Origin: Corynespora cassiicola | Lineage: Eukaryota > Ascomycota > Dothideomycetes > Pleosporales > Corynesporascaceae | DNA length: 64,000 bases | Assembly: GCA_022059125.1 (NCBI GenBank) | Contig: JAEUWY010000016.1 | Location: 930,001 to 994,000 of the forward strand | Direction of reading: 5' to 3' | In this document: positions 55,894-64,000 of the stretch, piece by piece | Layout: each line of letters starts with the position of its first letter | Numbering within the stretch: position 1 is the stretch's first letter | Position numbers and translations under genes: made by a program | Notes under the pieces: model-generated | What the model was told of the DNA's origin: nothing | Databases searched by the model: none | What the model saw: the letters and a program-made list of their open reading frames with translations, nothing else

Positions 55894-57589
55894 ATGAAGG
55901 GTAGGAAGCCTGCAATCGCCGCCGCAGGTACCTTTCTTAGCCTGTTTGGTATTTCGCAGCTGTACCAGCAGGCAGTCTTCCCCAAGATCACCCCGCCATC
56001 GGAGCGGGCCGAGGATAAGAAATGGGTTGCAAGCTCGCAGTCCTGGGTGGACAGAAAGGTGTGCAACTGGTTTGGTATCTGTGGTTTGACGCACCTGAAC
56101 AAGGCGGGCTGGACTACCCCGGGCATACAAAAGAAGAAGCAAGAGCCCCTCTCGCCCAACGAGGACAAAATAGACCTGAGTGACTTTATGCAAGCCGCCC
56201 AGGACCCTCCGGATTGGTCAGAGGAGGAGTACAGGGAGCGGGAAGTGCCTGAGTATGTGTTGGAGTATGCGCCGCTGATCCACCTCTACTCTGGCGAGGA
56301 GTTTTGGCCCTGCGACATGGCGGAGCACCTAATTCATACTACACCTCATCTCAATTATACCCCTCTGCAAGCCACTTCCGACCACCCCAATCTGACCAAC
56401 TTGGACGATCTGAACAAATGGGGACGCTTTGTCTACCTGCAAAGCGATGACAATGTTGAGGACCGACCTGAATGGCTTGGAGGGGAAACCAATATCCCAA
56501 ATGTTCCTGATGATTCCGACTCTGAGCCCGATGAAGACGATAGCCGTAAGGATGGCGACTTTGTCGAGGACGAGGACGGCGAAAAGTCGGATTGGTGGAA
56601 CGTCGGCATAGGAGACACTGTAGACAAGGGCGGTATTCGGGTTCCTTCGGGAGTCTCTACCGCAACCATACCCGTCCCAACCGACACACCAGAAGGCGAG
56701 GAGTTGGTAGATAAGCCCAAAGAGATCTGGCAGCCAGAACTGCTACGCCGCAAGATGGCCAAGCGAGGCAGGAAGGTTGTCGGCGGCAGAAGCGATGCGC
56801 CTGCAGCGCTCGTCGTTGTGCCCAAGGACGATGGCGTCGTGGATGCGTTTTGGTTCTTCTTCTACAGCTACAATTTGGGCAACTCGGTCTTCAATGTGCG
56901 CTTTGGCAACCACGTTGGCGATTGGGAACACACGTTGATCAGGTTCCATCACGGTGTTCCAAAGGCCGTATTCTTCAGTGAGCACAGTTTCGGCGAAGCC
57001 TACACGTACGAAGCGGTGGAGAAAGTCGGTAAGAGGGTAAGTGGGCCACTAATTCTTTTTTACAAAACTAGACTGACCCAACGGCTAGCCGGTGGGATAC
57101 TCTGCGACAGGCACGCACGCCATGTATGCAACGCCCGGCACGCATCCATATATCCTGCCCGGGGGCATCCTTCACGATGAAACGGACCGCGGCCCGCTCT
57201 GGGACCCGACCCTGAACATGTACTCGTTCACATACAATTACAGGACCGACAAGCTTCTGACGTCCAACCTCACGCCAAAGGCGCCCATTGGTTGGTTCTA
57301 CTTTAACGGACACTGGGGCGACAAATTCTACCCTCTCAGTGATCCACGACAGTATCGGTTTGTCGGGCAATACCACTATGTCAATGGCCCCCTGGGGCCG
57401 CGCTTCAAGAACTTGGGCAGACAAGAGGTCTGTCAGGGCAATGACGAGTGCGTGCTCAAGCGATGGATCGGGTCGAAGCGAGAGCAGGCTCGAAACATCA
57501 AGCGATACCCATCGGTGGGAGAGGGCGAGGAGATGAGCGAGGAAGATGTGCGGCGGTTCGCCGGGCCGGAGCCGGTGCTTGCATCGTAG
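55894..57589 (+). CDS. VPS62: Vacuolar protein sorting-associated protein 62 family
   Basis: Exons are 55894-57036 and 57089-57589 (intron 52 nt), giving 547 residues from MKGRKPAIAAAGTFLSLFGI, a likely signal or signal-anchor sequence. The Vps62 domain includes YAPLIHLYSGEEFWPCDMAE, LDDLNKWGRFVYLQSDD, VDAFWFFFYSYNLGNSVFNV, GNHVGDWEHTLIRFHHGVPK, VFFSEHSFGEAYTYEAVEK, GTHAMYATPGTHPYILPGGI and WFYFNGHWGDKFYPLSDPRQ. In yeast VPS62 affects cytoplasm-to-vacuole targeting; its chemistry is unknown. An acidic insert (PDDSDSEPDEDDSRKDGD) splits the domain at about 210-240. The frame is open upstream to an ATG at 55495, so a longer form of 680 residues is possible; I prefer the shorter one because of its hydrophobic N-terminus. 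Confidence 0.85.
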
Positions 57590-59056
57590 AGACGTGACAC
57601 GACGAATGAATGAAAGGCGCTTATTGGATACGACGTTGAGATACACTCATTTTTTACCTTTTGGGGCGCTTTTGGGGCTTGAACGATTGATGTTTCGGGG
57701 GCGCACTTGAACGAGTTGGGCCAATTGGGGGCGACGCGAGCAGACTGTACCTGTACCATTACTGTTCATGGCTCACGCGCGAATAGCGGTGAGCCCAGCG
57801 AGATACCAATGCACTTTTTTTTGTTCTACTTTACTTTTCCCCTTGGGTGCCTGACATGTATACCCGAGACACAACACCAATGGGGCGACGTGCATCCGTG
57901 GCTGAGGGGGTGGCAGCAGAGGCTGGAAGGGCGGGTTTGGACAAGGCTGAGAATGTATATAAAATTGCCGGATTCGGCGAGTTTGGCGCGAGCAGCCAGG
58001 GCCTAGTCGGTCGCAATGGTGCAGTAATCGACAGGGAGGCGTCTTACGTCGATGCCACGTATGAATCATCATACAAGTCGGTCGCGCGGTGGAATGACGA
58101 AAAAGCTAGCGCGACGGGCCGCGAAATCTCTGGTGACCCTCCCAAGAGATTGCAGCTGGGCGGGCGCATGGCGGGCATGGGCATGGATACGGACATGGAC
58201 ATGGGTGGCTGGCGTCACGATTAGAAAAGGAAACATGGAAGAATTGCGGGCGTGGCTCGGGGCCCGGGCGGAGCAGGCCAGACAGAGGGAGAGAGAAAAA
58301 AAGTCGAGGGCGGGCTCGACTCAGCATGCCTCAGGGGCGGGCAGGGCCCATGGCGAGCGCGTCAAGGCGAGTGGTGCAATTCACACGGGGCCCGGGCGGG
58401 CTCTAGGGCGTGTCTAAGGGTGTGGTGAGCGCGTGACAAAGCGTGCCAGCGTCCTGCAGTGCCTATCTGGCGAGCTTATCGGGGCATATCGCCCGCACCT
58501 GCCCTGCCCAACACAGGCAGCTGGCACTGACAGATGCACGCTGCGCCGTCCACCAACCCCGGCCCGTCTCAACCATGTTGAGATCATCCTGCCTGGCTGT
58601 CTGTCTGTCATATCCACCGTAGCCTCTGCCTCTGCTCTCGACCTCTGCATCCCCTCTGCCTCTGTGCCTCTGCTGTCGACGCCCGCGCCTGTTGCACCTT
58701 TGTTTCCGCGGGACGCGCCTTGTGACCTGCACGTCTGAAACGAATCCTCGATCCCGCCTAGCGTGTATGACATCGACTTTCTGAGCTCCATACCATATCA
58801 TCCGGCCACCAGACCACCGCCACGCCTCTTTTCACCGCTGCCCGCAGCACTTCCTCTCGCGACGAGGCATGACGCACAGAGCTCCATAATTGTGCCGCGA
58901 AGATTTCTCGTTCCAGCGGCTCTACGCCGGCCCGCGTCGTGCTCGCGTTCCTTGCTCAGTCCCCGCTGCCGATCCAACCACCCTGCGCCTGGTCACTGAG
59001 CACCCTATAACGGCCATTGCCCGCCCGGTCCTCTCTCTGTTCTGTAATCTTCAATC
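57590..59056. other. Intergenic interval before the 601-residue protein gene
   Basis: 3' flank of the VPS62-like gene, then GC-rich sequence with a CCTCTG-rich low-complexity stretch at 58621-58674. A 125-codon frame at 57847-58224 is not convincing. Confidence 0.45.
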
Positions 59057-60862
59057 ATGGCTTTCCGCCAGCAGCACCGCCCGCAGTCCTCGCGGCAAAT
59101 CTCCTACCACCAGCCAGAGCCCTCCTCCGCCGAAGTCGGAAACGCCCCATCCCCCCAGCGGAAGCGTACCCTCGACGAGTCCGAGGAATGGATCCTCTTC
59201 TCGCCCGTTGCACCCTCGGACACGGAGCGCACCCACACTACGTCGACGGAGCGCACTCCCCGCACAGCTGGCCTGTCGCGCTTCAGTGACTTTGGCTCTC
59301 TCGACACTGCTGCTCGCTCCGAGCAAGACGATGACGACATCACCAACACCGAGGGCGAAGAGCTGGACAGCCTAGACGACGGCTTACATGCCTTCCACGA
59401 GCCATCAGAGTATGGCGCACCAGCGAGCAGGTTGCAGCAGAGTGGAGACACCGTGCTGCCAACCCATGATGGACTGGGCACCTTCCAGCCAGATGCCAAC
59501 ATGCAAGAGCACATGTGGCAGTTTGAGAGACAGTCTCCGCGGAGACGGGCCGCACGGCGGCGGTCGAGTGTGCAGCGCCGCCTCGATGCCCTAGAAGAGA
59601 CGGAAGAGGTGGTGCAAGAGCAAGACCGGCGCCAGCGGATAGAGAAGTGGCGACTAGAACAGAGCAGGGCACTTCTCGAGGAGATTGAAAGAGAGACGCG
59701 GCGAAGGCGGCGGATGAGCATGGTGAGCGCTGCAAAGAGCCGGGCAGACAGCGCCCACCACGATGCTCGGAGCGTCGTGTCACAGGCTGCCCAATCAGTG
59801 TCTGACGGACAGAGCGTATCATCAGACGAAAGCACAGAGAACCTCTCTTTCTGGCAGAGATTGACCAGGAGGGTGATTCAAGATCTCATGGGCATCGACG
59901 AAGACACGCTTGCGGTCATTTTCGGCGAAGCCCTCCCCGAGGAGATGATGTCCGCCACCAACCAAGATTCGGAAGAGCGGCCATCAATGGAGTCTACATT
60001 GCAGGCCTTGGATGTCTCTTCATTTCCCAGTGAACCCTGGGAACACCGACTCCTCGAACGCGTAGCTCGCGAACTTGGCATCTTGGTCCACCAACTCTCC
60101 GAACACCCTGGTGCATTCACAACCTACCTCCGTGCTCAGGAAGCCCCTGAATACGCAGGCCTCTCCTCCTCATCGATACAAGACACAACCCCCACCACCG
60201 AGAACCCACCCTCTCTCAGCACATCCCAACCCTCGGCCCCCTCCCCCGCCTCCGCCCTCTTCGCGCCCACCTTCGCCCCGCAATCCACAAACACATCCTA
60301 CAACGAAGCCTCCCTCTGGGGCATTGAAGAAGAGCCCGAGGTTGACCCCCTGGACTCATTCCGCACCCCACCCGCCCCCGCCGTCAACACCGCCGAAGAA
60401 CTGGCCCGAGAGCGCGACTACTGGGAGCGCGAGCTCGACGTCAAGATGGTGTTCAATTTTTTAGTCAAGCGTTTTTCGTCGCGCCGGCCTAGCAGCGCGT
60501 CGGCGCAGGGCGCGGGGGGTGCGCGGCGCAGCTCCAGCGCCCCTGCCTCGGCGACGGCGGGGGACGAAGAAGGCACCACGTCGGCGCGGAGGGCGGCCAT
60601 CATCAGGCAGCATCATCCGCTCGTGAATCGCAACTCGGAGCGTGCGGTAGCGGCCAAGGCGCGCGAGCAGCGCCGCAAAGAGGGCGTTTATCGGACGTAT
60701 TATGCGCATCAGACGCCGCTGAGGGGTCAAGCGCTGAGGAGTAGCAGTTCGTGTGCGAGCCAGAGTACCAAGAAGAGTAAGCGGAGTGGGAATAGTCAGA
60801 GGAATTATTGGGACCTGGGAGGGAGTGTGGGGAGTGGGAGTGTGCTTGCTGGAGAGGTGTAG
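59057..60862 (+). CDS. Conserved uncharacterised fungal protein
   Basis: A single exon encodes 601 residues. Recognisable blocks are DESEEWILFSPVAPSDTERT, RTAGLSRFSDFGSLDTAA, EGEELDSLDDGLHAFHEPSE, a basic coiled coil at about 185-220 (RQRIEKWRLEQSRALLEEIE), SFWQRLTRRVIQDLMGIDED and EPWEHRLLERVARELGILVH, then YWERELDVKMVFNFLVKRFS. The pattern resembles a Pezizomycotina-wide family of unknown function that I cannot name; a RING or kinase domain is absent. The interior is rich in charged and Ser residues, suggesting a scaffold. The C-terminal quarter is Arg/Ser/Ala-rich. Coding-strand composition changes from C-rich (60120-60440) to G-rich (60480-60860). Confidence 0.8.
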   Translation: MAFRQQHRPQSSRQISYHQPEPSSAEVGNAPSPQRKRTLDESEEWILFSPVAPSDTERTHTTSTERTPRTAGLSRFSDFGSLDTAARSEQDDDDITNTEGEELDSLDDGLHAFHEPSEYGAPASRLQQSGDTVLPTHDGLGTFQPDANMQEHMWQFERQSPRRRAARRRSSVQRRLDALEETEEVVQEQDRRQRIEKWRLEQSRALLEEIERETRRRRRMSMVSAAKSRADSAHHDARSVVSQAAQSVSDGQSVSSDESTENLSFWQRLTRRVIQDLMGIDEDTLAVIFGEALPEEMMSATNQDSEERPSMESTLQALDVSSFPSEPWEHRLLERVARELGILVHQLSEHPGAFTTYLRAQEAPEYAGLSSSSIQDTTPTTENPPSLSTSQPSAPSPASALFAPTFAPQSTNTSYNEASLWGIEEEPEVDPLDSFRTPPAPAVNTAEELARERDYWERELDVKMVFNFLVKRFSSRRPSSASAQGAGGARRSSSAPASATAGDEEGTTSARRAAIIRQHHPLVNRNSERAVAAKAREQRRKEGVYRTYYAHQTPLRGQALRSSSSCASQSTKKSKRSGNSQRNYWDLGGSVGSGSVLAGEV

Positions 60863-62627
60863 ATGTGTTACGATAGACGGGTGGGTGGGTGAGTTGTGCC
60901 TAGCATTGGAACTCTTTTTTTTTGTGCGTTACGACCTGGCGTTTTGGGCACGTATAGCTATGGGTTGGCCGGGCTTTTGGGTTGGGATTGGGAATCAGGA
61001 ACGGCATCTCATTCTCCCCTATATTTCTTCTTCTATATTTCTTGGAATACCACTCTTCACTTTCTTCTCATTACTTTTTGTTCTGGAGCATAGAGTGGGC
61101 TTCTCCGGTTTTTACATCTCGACTCTTGATACATCTCACGCATTATCTCAGTTTTCGAGCTGGAAGGCGGCTGGTTTGCAAAGCTTCTCCCCTTCTGTCT
61201 TTTTCTCTCTCTCTCTCTAAACGTTCGACGTTCAACACCTTTCCTTCAGAGCATGTCTGGACCCCCTCTGTCCTATTCTCGATTGCAGAGCGGTGTTGTC
61301 AAATACATAGACGTCTTTTCCCCCGTTTTCACATCACGTTACACAAACACACTTCACACCTATACACACAGTGGGTCTAGCCATGCTCCGGGCCCTACGC
61401 ATTTCCCCCCTTTGTGCTTTCTTCCTAAAAAAAAACCTCCCGAATATACACATGTGGACACGCGGGCATGGACAGGCGGGCTGGAGGCAGAGCGGCCGAG
61501 TCCGAGGCGAAGGGCGGATCCGCATCCTGTCGTAGAGACTTGATGGTGTGCTGAGATGGTGTTGCGTCATGCCGAGTTGTGTTGGGTTGGGGGGTTTTCG
61601 TTCGGGGTCGGGTCGGGTCGGGGTCGGGGATTGGGCGGGAGGGGTCGGAGCGGGTGGGTTCGGGTGGTATGGCAGTGGAGTGGGTGTAGGGCTGTTGGAC
61701 TGGGCTTGTGGTGTACATACAAACAGAGCATACAACAAAGAGCGCGTATATGCGTCTAAATGTTATGGATCCATCATGGCGCGCTGTACATCTCTCATCC
61801 TGTGAGAAGCAATGGTCCTGAATGCAGCATTTCCCCCCTCATCTTTTGGGAAAACTGTATCATACACTCATTGTAGAACTTCTGACACATCTCTAGGGCT
61901 ATCTTCCCCTTTGAGTCCTGCTAAAAACAGCAACATGCAAACCCCCCACGAACGTCTTCTTACCATCCTCTCGGTACGACAGCGTCTAGATCTCCCCAAG
62001 GTGCAATGCACTGCGGAGCCGCTGATGCGGCAGATGCGAGGGCCTGGACGTACAGCTGGCATGCAGGGTTGCGGGGGAACGCTGTGGAGATTGCTCGGGG
62101 CTGGGTAGGTCCGTTTAGGAGTTGGGTCACGATAGGGCCGTTTAAGGGGATGGGTGTAGGCGATTGGTGCAGGGTCGTGGTGTTGGTCAGCTGTTTTGTA
62201 TGCTGGCGTGGAGTCACCTTCACAATGCTGGAAAAGAGTGAATCTAGCGGGAGATAGGGAATTTGGGTCGTGAAGGTGAATGTGTGTAGTGATAGATGTA
62301 GTTGTTAGTCAATGGGCTTGTGGGATTCACCTGACATTGGACAGGATGGGAATTCTCAAGTATAATTTTTATAGAAGAAACCATTCCGGCTATTTTAGTT
62401 CCCTCGCTCCTCTCAAACGCCTGCTGCTAATGTGCAGTCCTACAGCCTACGGACCCTATGATACAAGACTATGAAGAGTGTAAAGGTCCCTTCTTCTGCA
62501 CTGCCACGTGCACGAGCGGTGGGTTGGTTTGCAGGGACGCCGCATATCGTCCCCTAGATGACACGCGGTGCGCTCACCAAATCGACGTGTAGTTCGACTT
62601 CAATGATTGTTAAACTAGACGTGCCCT
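60863..62627. other. Gene-free interval with a G-rich stretch
   Basis: About 1.77 kb: 3' flank of the 601-residue gene, a CT-dinucleotide run near 61204-61220, the G-rich tract at 61581-61680 and the 3' flank of OST3. No gene is supported. Confidence 0.5.
61581..61680 (+). repeat. G-rich low-complexity tract, GGGTC-like repeats
   Basis: Contains GTTGGGTTGGGGGG, then CGGGGTCGGGTCGGGTCGGG and GTCGGGGATTGGGCGGGAGG. Many runs of three or more G with 1-4 base loops are consistent with G-quadruplex potential on this strand. It is not a telomeric TTAGGG array. Confidence 0.7.
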
Positions 62628-63769
62628 CTAGAATGGAGGGAGCCAGAACTGGTAGCCACCGTTCTTAGTGCGGAATACGCTCAACAGAAAGCTGTACATG
62701 CAGAGGAGAACGCCGCTCCACAGGAAGACAGCAAACTGCTGGGCGCGAGAGTCTGCAATGCGGGGAACCTTGAGAGCAAGGGAAATGGTAGCGAAAGAGA
62801 GGACACCGTCTGGTGACACTGTTAGCCTTTGCACTGCTACGTCTGTGAAATGCACTTACAGATGGCCGCAACAATCTGCGATTCCAAACCAAACTGGTTG
62901 CTAAAACCACCAGCAAAGTAGTTGATGCCTCCCTTTCCGTCTCCTGCTACGTAGGGAGTCTTCCTGATGTGGTTGAACATGTGTCCGCTGGTGAACAACA
63001 GGACAGCAATCAAGCTGAGAGCAGCCCACAGGTTGCGGTTCTGCAGGATCGGGACGACATAGGGTGCGGCGACAGCAAGGAAAGTGACAACACCCAACAC
63101 AGCGGTCGTGACTGAGATAATCTTGACCCAGTTGATTGGTCGCTGGACGGCGGGCTTAGGGACATCGGCGGGGAGCTGGCGAGAGATCCAGGCATGCATT
63201 TGCTCGGCAGACAGAGGGCTTTGACATGTTAGCTTTGTGGTTGCAGTATATTCTTATACACGTACCCGCCGGTGAAATCGAATCGAACGGGCTGAGCATC
63301 AATCTTCGCATGCGGGCCAACGGTGGGGTGGAAGAATAGCAGAACGGGAGCGGTTTGGAGCATCATCTATCAGCACAGATTAGCACAGGCCTCTACAAAT
63401 CACAGTGGAGCTTCTCCGTACCGACTGGAAGGTATTTTTTCCATCCACAAAGTCCAAGGTGCTGAAGAGCAACCGACTCTCGGCCTGCTTATCACCCTTG
63501 GTCCAGCTCTTGCCCAGCAAATCCCATTCTGGCTGGAACTCGCGGCAGAGAACACAGCCGAATCGCGTTTCCAACGCGGTAAGCAGCACAGCGACCGAGT
63601 AGTCCCTCGGCGCCTTTGTCAATTGCGCATACGAAGCATCATCGAGCTTCACTGAGCCGGCGGACAGCGATTGGGCGCGGAAGTCATTGAATCGGTCGCC
63701 GGAGGACTTTTTGGCGGCCAAGGCCGCAAAGGGCAAGAGAGATGCCGTTAGAAGCTGGAACCACCGCAT
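62628..63769 (-). CDS. OST3: Oligosaccharyltransferase subunit OST3/OST6
   Basis: Four exons (63422-63769, 63266-63366, 62860-63218, 62628-62809) give 329 residues; introns are 55, 47 and 50 nt. It is a subunit of the ER oligosaccharyltransferase that N-glycosylates nascent proteins; the lumenal thioredoxin-like domain forms transient disulfides with substrates. A signal peptide (MRWFQLLTASLLPFAALAA) is followed by the thioredoxin-like domain with Cys72-x2-Cys75 (FGCVLCREFQPEW) and LLFSTLDFVDGKNTFQS. Four transmembrane helices follow: IISVTTAVLGVVTFLAVAAP, LWAALSLIAVLLFTSGHMF, VAAIYGVLSFATISLALKVP and QFAVFLWSGVLLCMYSFLLS. The end NGGYQFWLPPF matches the family. The conserved redox motif argues for activity. 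Confidence 0.95.
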
Positions 63770-64000
63770 TGTTCGTGTACAAGTTGACCGTGGGGAGATT
63801 CGGAGCTATGCTAGATGCCCCAGCTTGATGATGCGTGGCCTTCGAGACGGCTGACTAAGCCCGCCAAGCGGACGCCGTCCGGGGCCGGGGCACGGCGCGC
63901 CGATTGTTTGTGTTTACGAACGCGAACCGTTGCCCCTCAAGGACCTCCTCCCCCAACCCCAATCTTTCACTGCATCATTCACACAACGGGCTTAAAAATG
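63770..64000. other. OST3 upstream region at the right edge
   Basis: Promoter side of OST3. GC-rich, with no other feature before the window ends. Confidence 0.5.

Noticed and set aside
57847..58224. 125-codon plus-strand frame
   Set aside because: No homology, ends in Met/Gly/Asp low complexity, no clear promoter context.
61560..61700. Telomere-like repeat
   Set aside because: Units are GGGTC-like, not TTAGGG, and the region lies between ordinary genes.
1..64000. tRNA, 5S rRNA and CRISPR arrays
   Set aside because: I looked for B-box-like GGTTCGANTCC and 5S-like motifs on both strands and for regularly spaced short repeats and found no credible case; a dedicated tRNA scan would be decisive.

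Overview
The window is nuclear DNA of a filamentous ascomycete (Pezizomycotina). Protein-coding genes are interrupted by short introns, mostly 46-60 nt, with GT...AG ends and CTAAC/CTGAC-type branch points. The gene set is typical of the group: a DIM-2-type DNA methyltransferase, a UsgS-type membrane protein, a DUF3431 protein, a fungal Zn(II)2Cys6 factor, a Con-6 protein and Inp1. The class cannot be fixed from sequence alone. I placed exon borders by hand so that every spliced gene has a total coding length divisible by three and restores family-conserved sequence across the junctions.

Layout. 1-5864: the 5' part of a mitochondrial-type protein gene (minus), coatomer zeta, and the ribosome-quality-control factor RQC2/Tae2. 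6248-8449: a zinc-cluster transcription factor (minus). 9811-13096: two tandem paralogous single-span membrane proteins with an eight-cysteine ectodomain (both minus). 13097-17240: a gene-free tract that is AT-enriched beyond about 13900. 17241-22814: a divergent pair, UsgS-like and the peroxisome inheritance factor INP1, then a low-complexity orphan gene. 22815-24985: gene-free, with a degenerate 171-bp tandem repeat whose units differ mainly by C-to-T and G-to-A changes. 24986-30586: formamidase, a MITE-like element, an F-box protein and a DUF3431 membrane protein. 31913-36106: a DIM-2-type DNA methyltransferase. 36443-44363: dihydroorotase, a Con-6 family protein, an RBR ubiquitin ligase and eIF2B epsilon. 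45217-50109: the response-regulator transcription factor SKN7 and, divergently, a mitochondrial Prx5-type peroxiredoxin. 50110-63769: a gene-poor interval with a MITE relic, an orphan gene, a TFIIIC triple-barrel subunit, a VPS62-like protein, a conserved uncharacterised protein, and the oligosaccharyltransferase subunit OST3.

Most genes are housekeeping (vesicle coat, translation initiation, ribosome rescue, pyrimidine synthesis, N-glycosylation, Pol III transcription) and do not form a metabolic cluster. Two themes connect parts of the window. First, the DNA methyltransferase lies among relics that look as if they were mutated by repeat-induced point mutation (RIP): the 171-bp tandem repeat, a pentamer repeat, the AT-enriched tract and the MITE-like pieces. 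Second, SKN7 and a peroxiredoxin, a plausible target class, sit head to head.

I saw no exotic multi-gene system. The most unusual signal is compositional. In at least eight genes the coding strand switches abruptly from C-rich to G-rich towards the 3' end, always with the same polarity relative to transcription, including a gene on the minus strand.
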